A model generated the notes under the pieces. The model ran no database searches and was not told where the DNA came from. It saw nothing but the letters and a program-made list of their open reading frames with translations. A program made the position numbers and the translations under genes. 64,000 bases of DNA. It comes from UBA2991 sp965221735. GTDB taxonomy: Bacteria; Chloroflexota; Dehalococcoidia; Tepidiformales; Tepidiformaceae. The stretch spans positions 2,852,001 through 2,916,000 of the forward strand of contig OZ244910.1 of the NCBI GenBank assembly GCA_965221735.1, written 5' to 3'. Positions 42,504-50,732 of this stretch are shown one piece after another (positions within the stretch are counted from its first letter, which is position 1; each line of letters opens with the position of its first letter).

Positions 42504-42602
42504 GCTGGCTACCCTTCTCTTCTGGTCGCGAGCATCACCGTGATGACAAGTGGGGGCTCGGTATTCCGAGCGACGGCTGTAGGGGGTCCTCACCCTCAGC
42601 GC

Positions 42603-43826
42603 TTACGGGCCCTTGACCCCCTCGAACTCGGTCATGATCGCGCACTCGAGGATGCCGACGCCCGTGTCGCTGGGGTCGTCGAGGTTGGTGTAGACGGTCG
42701 AGAGCTCGGCGTAGGAGCCGCCGCCGCTCATCTGCGGTATCTCGTTGCCGTCGTCGTCGAAGACCTTGGTGGGATGGGAGACATCCCAGACCTCGCCCTC
42801 GACGAGCAGCTCGCCGCGGAAGACGCCGCGCCCGAGGCGGTCGTTCCAACCATGGGCGTAGCCGCCGGCGAGCATGTAGACGGGCTCGCTGACGACCTCG
42901 AGCTGATAGTTCTCGACAACGCCGTCGGGGCGGGTGAGGTGGATCTTGCCGCGCTTGAAGCGGGGGAAGCCGTCCTCCCACTCGTGGTCGGAGATGGAGA
43001 CGTCGGTGTAGGCGAAGCTCTCCTTGTCGGAGTCGTAGGCGTACTCGACCCAGGAGTGGACGCCGACGTCGGACTGGCGACCGGTGCCGGAGGCGCGGTA
43101 GATGCCGTCCTCGCCGAGGCGGAAGGCGTAGTAGAGGCAGCGGTCGGGCATGTTGACGACAGCCCAGTGGCGCATGCCGTCGGAGCGGAAGCTGCCCTGC
43201 TCGGGGGGCGTCAGGGGCGGGGCGACGTAGGGGTTGGGCTTGGCGCCCGTGCCGGTGCCGGCGCCGATGCCCCAGGAGTGGTCGCGGGTGCCGCCCCAGC
43301 CGTCGCCGAAGTCGAACTTCCACTCGCGCCCGTTGATCCTGATCCAGCCGGCGATATCGGCGGCCTGGATGTAGTTGGAGCGCTCGGCGACGAGGCGGCC
43401 GTCGAGGCGGTACTGGACGCCGGGGGCCTCGTCGTAGGCGGGCGCCTTGCTCTCCCAGAGGATATCGAACTCGATGCCGTGCGCGTTGTCGTCGCAGCCG
43501 ATACGGAGGGTGCGCATGCCGCGGATGATCTCCTGCCAGAAGGGACCGACGCGGAGCTCGTCGATGCGGGGGCGGAGGCGGCGGCTGGCGCGCAGGTTGT
43601 ACTGCTTGCCGTCATCGAGGCTGACGATGGCGTAGGCGTCCATCACGTCGGTGTTGGGGTAGAGGCGGATGGCGGTGATGAGGTTCACCTCGCCCGCGGG
43701 GTCGCCGAAGCAGTGCCAGTAGCCGTCGCTCCACTCGGGGCTGGCGGTCTGGACGGAGTTGAAGGTGTCGATGGTCTGGTGGCGGGGCCACTCGTCGAGC
43801 TCGGTGAGGACGCGGGGTCGGGGCAT
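42603..43826 (-). CDS. Uncharacterised 407-aa protein, possibly lipocalin-like (CrtC/AttH-type)
   Basis: 407 aa, no signal peptide. Rich in Trp/Tyr/Gly beta-strand segments: EWSDGYWHCFGDPAGEVNLI, GTRDHSWGIGAGTG at the middle, RHWAVVNMPDRCLYYAFRLG, and YMLAGGYAHGWNDRLGRG near the end. The RDHSWG turn and repeated aromatic strands recall the two-barrel AttH/CrtC-like proteins (carotenoid hydratase relatives), but the match is weak and I do not claim function. It follows a deazaflavin nitroreductase gene by 30 nt, and the pair is probably one operon. Confidence 0.8.
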   Translation of the reverse strand: MPRPRVLTELDEWPRHQTIDTFNSVQTASPEWSDGYWHCFGDPAGEVNLITAIRLYPNTDVMDAYAIVSLDDGKQYNLRASRRLRPRIDELRVGPFWQEIIRGMRTLRIGCDDNAHGIEFDILWESKAPAYDEAPGVQYRLDGRLVAERSNYIQAADIAGWIRINGREWKFDFGDGWGGTRDHSWGIGAGTGTGAKPNPYVAPPLTPPEQGSFRSDGMRHWAVVNMPDRCLYYAFRLGEDGIYRASGTGRQSDVGVHSWVEYAYDSDKESFAYTDVSISDHEWEDGFPRFKRGKIHLTRPDGVVENYQLEVVSEPVYMLAGGYAHGWNDRLGRGVFRGELLVEGEVWDVSHPTKVFDDDGNEIPQMSGGGSYAELSTVYTNLDDPSDTGVGILECAIMTEFEGVKGP

Positions 43827-43856
43827 GGTCGTTCCTTTCTGTGGCTTCGTTTGCGT

Positions 43857-44288
43857 TTAGGGGCGGGGGATGACGATGACGGGGATCTCGCGGGTGGTCT
43901 TGGCCTGGTACTCGGCGAAGGCGGGCATCTTCTCGGCCTGCTGGTCGAAGAGGCGCTTCCGCTCGTCGCCCTCGGGAATGATGGCGTTCACCGTGAAGGT
44001 CTCGTCCGGGAGTTCGATCGTGACCTCCGGGTTGGCGCGGATGTTGTGGTACCACTGGGGATGCTTCGGGTTCCCGGCGTAGGAGGCGATGATGATGAGG
44101 TTGTCGCCGTCGGTGCTGTGGGCGAGGGGGGTGGTGCGCTTCTCGCCGCTCTTCGCGCCGGTGGTGGTGAGGAGGAGGAGCGGGGCATCGGCGAAGCGGC
44201 CCGTGACCTTCCCACCGTTCACCCGGAACTGCTCGATGAGGTGGTTGTTGTAGGAGATCATCTGGGCGATTGGGTCTTCCGATGTCAT
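43857..44288 (-). CDS. Deazaflavin (F420)-dependent nitroreductase family protein (DDN-like)
   Basis: 143 aa, split beta-barrel. LLLTTTGAKSGEKRTTPLAHSTDGDNLIIIASYAGNPKHPQWYHNIRANPEVTIEL is the DDN/F420H2-dependent reductase signature, with TGAKSG and the HPQWYHNIRANP loop contacting F420. The N-terminal helix NNHLIEQFRVNGGKV is typical. It would reduce quinone-like or other small substrates using F420H2. It is a close paralogue of the gene at 44544 and is upstream of the 407-aa unknown protein on the same strand. Confidence 0.92.
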   Translation of the reverse strand: MTSEDPIAQMISYNNHLIEQFRVNGGKVTGRFADAPLLLLTTTGAKSGEKRTTPLAHSTDGDNLIIIASYAGNPKHPQWYHNIRANPEVTIELPDETFTVNAIIPEGDERKRLFDQQAEKMPAFAEYQAKTTREIPVIVIPRP

Positions 44289-44380
44289 GGGCGCCTCCGT
44301 GCAGTGCGTCGGCAGAGTCTAGCGGTCGACGTTTGCTAACGCTGGGGCGGGAGACTGTAGCGAAGGCGGGGGAGGATTGC

Positions 44381-44560
44381 GTGAACACGGTGATCGAACG
44401 CGAGACGGCATCGACCCCTGACGGTCGACCAGACCCGGAGGCGGTCGTGGAGCGCTGCGAGCACGGACGCGAGTGGGTGGTGGAGCTGGCCACGGGCCGC
44501 ATCCACCGGAAGCCCTGCCCGCGCTGCGCCCGCTTTGCGCCGCCTACGGCCGGGGGATAA
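44381..44560 (+). CDS. Small Cys-rich (zinc-ribbon-like) protein, putative
   Basis: 59 aa from GTG 44381, with a strong GGGGGAGG Shine-Dalgarno 5 nt upstream. VVERCEHGREWVVELATGRIH is followed by RKPCPRCARF: one C-x-H and one C-x2-C pair, sufficient for a single zinc site. It lies on the opposite strand between the two deazaflavin reductases, and its last 17 bases overlap the end of the convergent gene at 44544. No family recognised. It is kept because of the ribosome binding site and metal-ligand pattern. Confidence 0.45.
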   Translation: MNTVIERETASTPDGRPDPEAVVERCEHGREWVVELATGRIHRKPCPRCARFAPPTAGG

Positions 44561-45026
44561 CGACTACGGGTATCTCTCGGGTCGTCATCGCCTGGTACTC
44601 GGCGAAGCGCGGCATCTCGGCGGCGTGCTGGTCGTAGATGCGCCGGCGCTCCTCGCCCTCGGGGATGAGGGCGTTCGCGGTGAACGTCTCGCCGGGCAGC
44701 TCGATGGTGACCTCGGGATTGGCGCGAATGTTCAGGAACCAGGCGGGATGCTTCGGGGCGCCCCCGAACGAGGCAATGATGACGACGCGGTCGCCGTCGA
44801 GGGTGTGGACGAGGGGGTTGGTGCGGGTCTCGCCGGTCTTCGCGCCGGTGGTGGTCAGGAGCAGGAGGGGCTCGTTGGCGAACATGCCCGACACCTTCCC
44901 GTCGTTGGCGCGAAACTCCTCGATGACGTTGCGGTTGAGTGCGAGCATCTCAACGAGCGACACAGGGGCGGCGGCGTTCCTCGCGCGCATCTCGTCGAGG
45001 GATTCGGAACTGGAGTCGGCGGACAC
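44544..45026 (-). CDS. Deazaflavin (F420)-dependent nitroreductase family protein (DDN-like), second copy
   Basis: 160 aa. The core LLLTTTGAKTGETRTNPLVHTLDGDRVVIIASFGGAPKHPAWFLNIRANPEVTIEL aligns with the paralogue at 43857 almost throughout, and both end in TTREIPVxVIPRP. The N-terminus is longer by ~20 residues (SSSESLDEMRARNAAAPVSL). An AGGAG Shine-Dalgarno precedes the ATG. Reduction of an organic acceptor with F420H2 is the expected activity. Confidence 0.92.
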   Translation of the reverse strand: MSADSSSESLDEMRARNAAAPVSLVEMLALNRNVIEEFRANDGKVSGMFANEPLLLLTTTGAKTGETRTNPLVHTLDGDRVVIIASFGGAPKHPAWFLNIRANPEVTIELPGETFTANALIPEGEERRRIYDQHAAEMPRFAEYQAMTTREIPVVVIPRP

Positions 45027-45076
45027 GGCGGGCTCCTCCTGCTGGTGAGTCGGGCGAGTCTAGCCGACCCGCGCCT

Positions 45077-46075
45077 TCAGCCCATGCGGAGGACAGCGGC
45101 GCCCTCGACCCGGCCGGCGGCGAGGTCCGCGAGGGCACGGTTGGCGTCGTCGAGGGGGTAGACGTCCGTCTCGGTGCGGATGGGGATCCCGGCGGCGAGG
45201 GCGAGGAACTCGCGCGCGTCCCGGCGGGTGAAGTTGGCGACGCTGCGGAGGCTGCGTTCCCACCAGAGGTGCTCGTAGGGGAACTCGGGGATGCGGTCGA
45301 GGTGGATAGCATTGACGGCGACGGTCCCGCCGCGGTCGACGGCCTTGAGGGCAGTGACGACGACCTCGCCGGCGGGGGCGAAGGTGACGGCAGCATCGAG
45401 GAGCGCGGGCGGGGCGTCATCCGCGCCACCGGCCCAGACGGCGCCGAGGTCGAGGGCGCGTTGCCGGTCGCGTTCGGAGCGGGTCGCGACGAAGACCTCG
45501 CAACCCCAGTGCTTCGCGACCTGCAGGGCGAGCCGGGCGGAGGCGCCGAAGCCGTAGAGGCCGAGGCGGCCTCCCGGCTCGATGCCGGAGAGACGCAGGG
45601 CGCGGTAGCCGATGATGCCGCCGCAGAGGAGAGGCGCGGCCTCAACGGGGTCGAGGTCGGCGGGGAGGGGGACGGCGAAGCCGGCGCGCACGGTGACGCG
45701 TTGTGCGTAGCCGCCGTCGCGGTCCCAGCCGGTGAATTGCGCGCCTTCGCAGAGGTTCTCGCGGCCGGAGTCGCAGCGGGAGCAGGCGCCGCAGGCGCCC
45801 GCGAGCCAGGCGACTCCTGCGCAGTCACCGATGCGCCAGCCCTCGACGCCCTCGCCCAGCGCCTCGACGGTGCCGACGGCCTGGTGGCCGGGGACGACGG
45901 GGAGGTGTCGCGCCTCGATGTCGCCTTCGCAGATCTGGAGGTCGGTGCGGCAGACGGCGCAGGCGTGGACGCGCACCAGCAGCTCGCCGGGCGCGGGGAC
46001 GGGGTCGGGCAGCGTGGCGAGGACGAGGGGTCCGTCGCCCGCGGGGGCGGTGCGTTCGAGCACGGCAGCGCGCAT
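45077..46075 (-). CDS. Zinc-dependent alcohol dehydrogenase family protein (medium-chain, TIGR02822-like)
   Basis: 332 aa MDR. The catalytic zinc region has C42 (ACAVCRTDL) and H64 in PGHQAVG, where the usual GHE is GHQ. The structural-zinc Cys set is GACGACSRCDSGRENLC, followed by FTGWDRDGGYAQRV, characteristic of the adh_fam_2 group. The Rossmann Gly motif is GLYGFGASARLALQVA. It oxidises an alcohol or reduces an aldehyde with NAD(P). It is followed by the mug gene on the same strand with a 9-nt gap between coding regions. Confidence 0.92.
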   Translation of the reverse strand: MRAAVLERTAPAGDGPLVLATLPDPVPAPGELLVRVHACAVCRTDLQICEGDIEARHLPVVPGHQAVGTVEALGEGVEGWRIGDCAGVAWLAGACGACSRCDSGRENLCEGAQFTGWDRDGGYAQRVTVRAGFAVPLPADLDPVEAAPLLCGGIIGYRALRLSGIEPGGRLGLYGFGASARLALQVAKHWGCEVFVATRSERDRQRALDLGAVWAGGADDAPPALLDAAVTFAPAGEVVVTALKAVDRGGTVAVNAIHLDRIPEFPYEHLWWERSLRSVANFTRRDAREFLALAAGIPIRTETDVYPLDDANRALADLAAGRVEGAAVLRMG

Positions 46076-46084
46076 GGCGCGATC

Positions 46085-46651
46085 CTACGAGCGCGGCGAC
46101 GGGGGTGGGGGACCGAGGAGCTTCGCGAGATCCTGCAGCAGGACGAGGCGCTCCGCTCGCCAGCGGCTGGCGAGACCGCTTGAGGAGGGCACGACGTAGG
46201 GGACGGTGTCGCCGACGCGTTCGGGCTGGACGCCGTCGGGGCGGGCGGTCAGGGCGGCGCGGGGGAGGCCGAGGGCGTGGCGGGCGAAGTGGACGTAGAT
46301 GCCGCGCCCGCTGAATACGGCGTAGGCGGGCTGGTTCGCCTGAAGCTGGCCGAGGAGGCGTTGGGCGCCCTCGGCTATCTCGTCGGCGGTCAGCTCATCG
46401 GCGCGGACGGTGGGGCGGGGGCAGAGGTCGACGAAGCCGATGCCGGCTTCATCCATCAGGGAAGCGTCGTCCTCGGGACCGGCGGGGCGGGCGAGCAGGC
46501 CGCTCTCGTTGAGCTGCTTCCAGAACACGTTGGCGCGGCGCGCGTAGTAGTGGCCCGCCTCGGCGGAGTAGATGGCGGGGTTGTAGCCGATGAAGACGAT
46601 GCGGAGGCCGGGGCGGAGGTAATGGGGCAGGGTCTTGGGGGGAGTCGTCAA
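46085..46651 (-). CDS. mug: Mismatch-specific uracil/thymine-DNA glycosylase (MUG-like)
   Basis: 188 aa. GLRIVFIGYNPAIYSAEAGHYYARRANVFWKQLNESGL is the MUG signature: GxNP with the active-site Asn, the GHYYA segment, then N-FW-L-SGL. The C-terminal PSSSGLASRW forms the DNA-intercalating loop. It removes U or ethenocytosine from mismatched DNA. Translation appears to start at TTG 46651, overlapping the upstream stop as TTGA, so it is coupled to the 167-aa membrane protein. Confidence in function is high. Confidence 0.88.
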   Translation of the reverse strand: MTTPPKTLPHYLRPGLRIVFIGYNPAIYSAEAGHYYARRANVFWKQLNESGLLARPAGPEDDASLMDEAGIGFVDLCPRPTVRADELTADEIAEGAQRLLGQLQANQPAYAVFSGRGIYVHFARHALGLPRAALTARPDGVQPERVGDTVPYVVPSSSGLASRWRAERLVLLQDLAKLLGPPPPSPRS

Positions 46652-47151
46652 TGGTCCTCTTCCGTAAGGGCGAAGCGGACCTTCGGTTCGGCCAGGCGGA
46701 GGGCGCGGGGCTCGGCGTCGTCGTCGGCCCCCGCGAGGGAGAAGCGCAGGACGAGCGTGCCCTGCGGCCCCGCCTCGAACACGTCGGGAGCGACGAACGA
46801 CTCGAGGGGCGCGTTGTCGCCTTCCGACAGCTCCAGCTCAACGCCTTCCGGGTCGAACGCCCAGGGCTCGGCGGTGCGCAGGCCCAGCGTGACGGTTGCG
46901 GCGCGCGGCGAGCCCTCGTCGACCTCATGCGACTCGACCCAGATGGTGAGGCCGTCCTCGCTGTGGGCGCCGTTCAGCGGGACGGTGGGCTCGTCGAAGA
47001 AGACGTTGAGGAGGGCGGGCAGGCCGAAGACCCCGAGGGGGATCCCGATGATGACACCGAGGATGGCGGCCCAGCGAAAGAAGCTCCGGCGTTCCTCCCG
47101 AACGCTCTGCTCGGCGGCGACGGGGACGCGGCGGCGGGGCGGTTCGGTCAC
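46648..47151 (-). CDS. Membrane-anchored hypothetical protein
   Basis: 167 aa. A short basic cytoplasmic N-terminus (EPPRRRVP...REERRSFFR) is followed by one membrane helix (WAAILGVIIGIPLGVFGLPALL, residues ~27-48). The ~115-residue extracytoplasmic domain is beta-rich and acidic (GLTIWVESHEVDEGSPRAATVTLGLRT, TLVLRFSLAGADD). The domain resembles Ig-like or DUF4352-type folds, but I do not recognise a family. It is coupled to mug by a TTGA overlap and lies 6 nt after the methyltransferase-like gene. Confidence 0.75.
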   Translation of the reverse strand: MTEPPRRRVPVAAEQSVREERRSFFRWAAILGVIIGIPLGVFGLPALLNVFFDEPTVPLNGAHSEDGLTIWVESHEVDEGSPRAATVTLGLRTAEPWAFDPEGVELELSEGDNAPLESFVAPDVFEAGPQGTLVLRFSLAGADDDAEPRALRLAEPKVRFALTEEDH

Positions 47152-47157
47152 GCGGCG

Positions 47158-47817
47158 CTAGCGGATGCGGGCGGCGAGGACGCCGTCGAAGTCGAGCCCG
47201 GTGCTGAGCAGGTAGCGCTCGTCGGCGGCGAGGAAGGAGAGGAACGCGCGAAGCCCCTCGGCCTCGCGGCCCTCGGAGGCGGCGAGCGGGGCAGCGTTGA
47301 CGATCGTGAGGGAGCCGCCGATGCGGAGGAGGCGGGTCAGGTCCTCCTCCATGCGCTCGTACTCGCGCCAGCGGCCCCCGAGCACGACGAGGTCGAAGGG
47401 ACCGTTGAGGGCGTGCACCACCGTGGGCGGCTTGCCAGAGTGGACGCGCACGTGCTCGGCGAGGGCGTGGCGGTCGGCGGCGCGGCGGATGCCGTCGGCG
47501 ACCTTGGGGCTGCGCTCGACGACCTCGATCTGGCCCGTGCGTCCGAAGGCGCCCGCGATGTGCAGGGCGCGATAGGACGCGAGGGCGGCGGCGAGCTGCT
47601 CCACCGCGGTGGCGTCGAGGCCGGCGGCATCGGGCGGCGGTTCGCCTTCGACGAGGAGGACGTAGCTGGCGCGGGTCGCCCGCACCAGCGTCGCGAGCTG
47701 GCGCGCGGTCATGGCGGCGGCGCGGGCCATGGGCTCCGGCACGCCTTCGAGCAGCGAGGCGAAGCGATCGGCCTGCGCCTCCAGCAACTCACGTGCGAAC
47801 TCTTCGCCCGAAGCCAT
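47158..47817 (-). CDS. O-methyltransferase-like (class I SAM) protein
   Basis: 219 aa. The N-half is helical (FARELLEAQADRFASLLEGVPE). The C-half resembles the Rossmann part of family 3 O-methyltransferases, with ALHIAGAFGRTGQIEVVERSPKVADGIRRAADRHAL, then NGPFDLVVLGGRWREYERMEEDLTRLLRIGGSLTIVNA. The glycine loop usually found at motif I is reduced (IAGAFG), so activity is uncertain. ATG 47817 is preceded by TACAAT at 6 nt and no Shine-Dalgarno, suggesting a leaderless transcript covering this gene, the membrane protein and mug. Confidence 0.75.
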   Translation of the reverse strand: MASGEEFARELLEAQADRFASLLEGVPEPMARAAAMTARQLATLVRATRASYVLLVEGEPPPDAAGLDATAVEQLAAALASYRALHIAGAFGRTGQIEVVERSPKVADGIRRAADRHALAEHVRVHSGKPPTVVHALNGPFDLVVLGGRWREYERMEEDLTRLLRIGGSLTIVNAAPLAASEGREAEGLRAFLSFLAADERYLLSTGLDFDGVLAARIR

Positions 47818-47823
47818 ACGGCA

Positions 47824-47829
47824 ATTGTA
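47824..47829 (-). promoter_or_regulatory. -10 element of a probable leaderless promoter (methyltransferase-like gene)
   Basis: TACAAT on the minus strand ends 6 nt before the ATG at 47817 and no ribosome binding site is present. The 35-bp gap to the previous gene leaves little room for any other promoter. Confidence 0.5.
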
Positions 47830-47852
47830 GGAGGTAGGGAGGCGGGCAGGGG

Positions 47853-48455
47853 TCAGGCGAGCGCGCGTTCGATGAGGGCGCGGTCCTCGGGGGCGAGGTC
47901 GGAGGCCAGGGCGAGCTCGCGGGCGGCGGGGCTGATCTTGCTCCAGGTCTTGCGGATGACACCCGCCATCGTCTCCGGTTCGGTGTGGAGGGCGAAGTCG
48001 TGGAGCTGGGTTTCGAGGAAGACGAGGGTGAGGCCGTCCTCGAAGGCCTGGCCCTCGGGGTCGCGCTTCGGCGTCTCCTTGCGGATGAGGCGTTCGGCGC
48101 GGGCGATCACGTCCTCGTCGTAGCCGCACTCCTCGAGGATGGCGCGGGCGTGGCCTGCGTGGCGGACCTGGAGGTCGCGACGCCAGCGGAGGTAGCCGCG
48201 GCGTCCGGCGGGGAAGGTGTCGCGGGGCGACTCCCAGCGCCGGATGTGGTGGGCGCGGGCGGCGAGCAGGAGCGCCTCTCCCGGCTCGGGCAGGAGCCGT
48301 TCAACCCAGGCGGTGAGCATGCGCGCGTGCGTGAGCTCCTTGGGCACGGCCCGGCCGTCGACCTCGATGGTCACGGGGTCGGGGGCGTTGGCCTCGTCGA
48401 TGAGGGCGATGGCGCGCTCGAATCGGGGTCCGAAGCGGTGACGGGTCTCGGGCAC
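47853..48455 (-). CDS. DUF4202 domain protein
   Basis: 200 aa from GTG 48455. RFGPRFERAIALIDEANAPDP opens the DUF4202 domain. ELTHARMLTAWVERLLPEPGEALLLAARAHHIRRWESPRDTFPAGRRGYLRWR contains the conserved His-rich segment (H-A-R-M, A-x-HHIRRW), reminiscent of HD-type metal ligands. The end LTLVFLETQLHDFA is typical. The family is uncharacterised and probably a metal-dependent hydrolase. It is divergent from folC with 39 nt between starts. Confidence 0.85.
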   Translation of the reverse strand: MPETRHRFGPRFERAIALIDEANAPDPVTIEVDGRAVPKELTHARMLTAWVERLLPEPGEALLLAARAHHIRRWESPRDTFPAGRRGYLRWRRDLQVRHAGHARAILEECGYDEDVIARAERLIRKETPKRDPEGQAFEDGLTLVFLETQLHDFALHTEPETMAGVIRKTWSKISPAARELALASDLAPEDRALIERALA

Positions 48456-48482
48456 GGCCCGCCAAGCATGGCACAGCGAACC

Positions 48483-48488
48483 TACAAT
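48483..48488 (+). promoter_or_regulatory. -10 element of a probable leaderless folC promoter
   Basis: TACAAT ends 6 nt before the folC ATG (48495) and no Shine-Dalgarno is present. Spacing is identical to the TACAAT box before the gene at 47817. Confidence 0.5.
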
Positions 48489-48494
48489 GGCCGC

Positions 48495-49835
48495 ATGAAC
48501 GTGCGGGAAGCGATCAGATTCCTCGAGTCGTTCGTGGACATGGAGCGGGACCCGGGAGCCTCGAAAAGCCCGCCCATGAACCTCGCCTCGATGCGCTCGC
48601 TGCTGAAGCGGCTGGGCGACCCGCAGCGGGGGCGGGGGACGGTCCACGTGACCGGCACGAACGGCAAGGGGAGCGTCTCGGCGATGGTCGAGGGCATCCT
48701 GCGGGCGGGCGGGGAGCGGACGGCGCTATTCACGAGCCCGCACCTGCACTCGTACGGGGAACGCCTCCGCATCGACGGCGAACCGATGACGATGCCGGAG
48801 CTGGCGGAGGGGCTGAGCGCCATCCGCGCCGCGGTGGAGGCGGAGCAGGAGTCGGCAGGCGGCCAGGTGAGCACGTTCGGTGTGCTCGTGGCGCTCTTCC
48901 ACTGGCTGGCGCGGGAGCGGCTGGGGGACGGCGGCTGGCAGGTGGTGGAGGTGGGGCTGGGCGGCTCCTACGACGCGACGAACGTCTACGGGGGGGCGGA
49001 GATCGCGGTGATCACGCCGATCGCGCTGGACCACACCGCCATCCTGGGCGAGACGCCGGTCGCGATCGCGCGGGACAAGGCGGGGATCATCGGACCCGGA
49101 TCGACCTGCGTGCTCGCGCCACAGCCCGATCCGGCGGTGACGCAGGTGGTGCGGGACCGCTGTCGGGAGGTGGGGGCGGAGCTGCGGCTGGTGGACGAGG
49201 AGTGGAGCACCGACGTGCTCGAGCGGTACGTGTTCGGGCAGTCGTTCCTGCTGCACGGGCCGGACCGGTCGCGGGAGCTGCGCACGCCCCTGCTGGGCGC
49301 CCACCAGGTCGGCAACGCGGTGACGGCGGTGGCGGTGGCGCAGGAGCTGCGCGCGCGGGGCGCGGCCATCGACGACGAGGCGATCTCGGGGGGGATCGCG
49401 CGGACGCGGATCGGGGGGCGGCTGGAGGTGATGGGGCAGCGGCCGCTGGTGGTCGCCGACGGGGCGCACAATCCGGCGGCGGCGGCGGCGCTGGCGGAGG
49501 CGCTGCGCGAGTACCTGGAGTGGCGGCGGTGCTTCTTCGTGCTCGGGGCGATGGCGGGGAAGGACCTGCGCGGGATCGGGTACAAGCTGGCCGGGCTGGC
49601 GAGCGGCATCTGGTGCTGCAAGCTCGACTCGCGGCGCTCGCGCGACCCCGCGGAGATGGCCGCCGAGCTCAGGCCGCTCACCCCGCACATAGAGGTGGCG
49701 GGGAGCGTGGCGGAGGGGATCGCGATGGCGAAAAAGCAGGCGGATGAGGCGGACCTGATCTGCGTGACGGGGTCGCTGTACGCGGTGGCGTCGGCGCGGG
49801 CGGCGGTGCTGGGCGAGAGCGTGACGGGGCGGTAG
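48495..49835 (+). CDS. folC: Bifunctional folylpolyglutamate synthase / dihydrofolate synthase
   Basis: 446 aa. P-loop GTNGKGS (residues 54-60) after TVHVT, then TSPHLHSYGERLRIDGEPM (folate/glutamate ligase signature). EVGLGGSYDATNVY and ITPIALDHTAILGETPVAIARDKAGII follow, and VADGAHNPAAA lies in the C-domain. It adds glutamate to (dihydro)pteroate or folates in the cytoplasm. The start MNVREAIRFLES fits the family. A one-carbon metabolism context is supported by the MTHFR gene 47 nt downstream. Confidence 0.95.
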   Translation: MNVREAIRFLESFVDMERDPGASKSPPMNLASMRSLLKRLGDPQRGRGTVHVTGTNGKGSVSAMVEGILRAGGERTALFTSPHLHSYGERLRIDGEPMTMPELAEGLSAIRAAVEAEQESAGGQVSTFGVLVALFHWLARERLGDGGWQVVEVGLGGSYDATNVYGGAEIAVITPIALDHTAILGETPVAIARDKAGIIGPGSTCVLAPQPDPAVTQVVRDRCREVGAELRLVDEEWSTDVLERYVFGQSFLLHGPDRSRELRTPLLGAHQVGNAVTAVAVAQELRARGAAIDDEAISGGIARTRIGGRLEVMGQRPLVVADGAHNPAAAAALAEALREYLEWRRCFFVLGAMAGKDLRGIGYKLAGLASGIWCCKLDSRRSRDPAEMAAELRPLTPHIEVAGSVAEGIAMAKKQADEADLICVTGSLYAVASARAAVLGESVTGR

Positions 49836-49882
49836 GGGCCGCCTCGCTGGACTCGTACCGGCCCACGGGACAGGCTTGACCG

Positions 49883-50722
49883 ATGTCCTTTGCGGAGGCG
49901 ATGGAGCGGGGCGAGTTCCCCGTCTCGCTGGAGATCACGCCGCCACGCACGTCGAAGCCGGCGGTGCTGCGCCGGCGGGCGCGGCTGCTCGAGGCCCGCA
50001 CGGTGACGGTGAACGTCATCCAGCGTCCCGAGCGCCAGTCGAGCCTTGAGGCGGGGCTGGAGCTGCGGCGGGAAGGTCTTGAGCCGATCTGGCACCTGGC
50101 CACGGGCGGGCGCACGCGGGAGGCAATCAGCGAGGACGTGGCGCGGGCGCACGAGGCCGGGCTCGGGCACGTGCTCTGCCTGCGCGGCGACCACGCCGCG
50201 GACACACCGGGGACGCGCGTGACCGAGGCGATCGCGATCGTGCGGGAGCAGGCGCCGGGGATGGCGATCGGGGCGGCGCTGGACCAGTACCGGAAAGACG
50301 AACGCGCCGACCGGCTGCTCGCGGCCAAGCTGCGGGCGGGGGCCCGCAGCATCTGGACGCAGCCGGTGTTCGACCTGGCGCCGCTGCTGCGGTCGGCCGG
50401 GTTCGTGAAGGCGGTGCGGCCCGACGCCCACGTGGTGGCGATGGCGATGCCTTTGCTCACGCCGGAGTCGCTGGACGCGATCAGCGAGCGGCTGGGGATC
50501 CCCGCCCCGGAGGAACTGCGGACACGGATCGCCGCGGGCGAGGAGGAGGCGTGGGGCGCCTTCGAGGAGACGCTGGCGACGCTGGCGCGGGTGGAGCTGG
50601 TGGACGCGGTCGCGATCATGACCTACCGCGCGGACCCGCCCGAGGGCACGGCGGAGCGCATCATCGCGGCGCTGCGGCGCACGGGGATCGGGGACGCGGC
50701 GGGGGCGGCAGCCGACCGGTAG
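49883..50722 (+). CDS. metF: Methylenetetrahydrofolate reductase
   Basis: 279 aa TIM barrel, about the length of bacterial MetF. FPVSLEITPPRTSKPAVLRRRARLL carries the catalytic Glu of the E-x-x-PP motif. GLEPIWHLATGGRTREAISEDVARAHEAGLGHVLCLRGDH is the FAD/folate-binding signature (LxLRGD). RSIWTQPVFDLAPLLR and the C-terminal loop complete the barrel. It reduces methylene-THF to methyl-THF. It is more divergent than enterobacterial MetF and probably belongs to the short bacterial type. It follows folC. Confidence 0.88.
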   Translation: MSFAEAMERGEFPVSLEITPPRTSKPAVLRRRARLLEARTVTVNVIQRPERQSSLEAGLELRREGLEPIWHLATGGRTREAISEDVARAHEAGLGHVLCLRGDHAADTPGTRVTEAIAIVREQAPGMAIGAALDQYRKDERADRLLAAKLRAGARSIWTQPVFDLAPLLRSAGFVKAVRPDAHVVAMAMPLLTPESLDAISERLGIPAPEELRTRIAAGEEEAWGAFEETLATLARVELVDAVAIMTYRADPPEGTAERIIAALRRTGIGDAAGAAADR

Positions 50723-50725
50723 ACT
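50720..50725 (+). promoter_or_regulatory. -10-like element before the aldo/keto reductase gene
   Basis: TAGACT begins in the metF stop codon and ends 7 nt before the ATG at 50733; no Shine-Dalgarno precedes that ATG. It fits the leaderless pattern seen at folC and elsewhere, although read-through from metF is equally possible. Confidence 0.35.
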
Positions 50726-50732
50726 CGCGCGC

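Noticed and set aside
49835..49883. Possible riboswitch (THF or SAM) before metF
   Set aside because: The gap is only 47 nt and shows no conserved fold; an upstream folC transcript explains expression.
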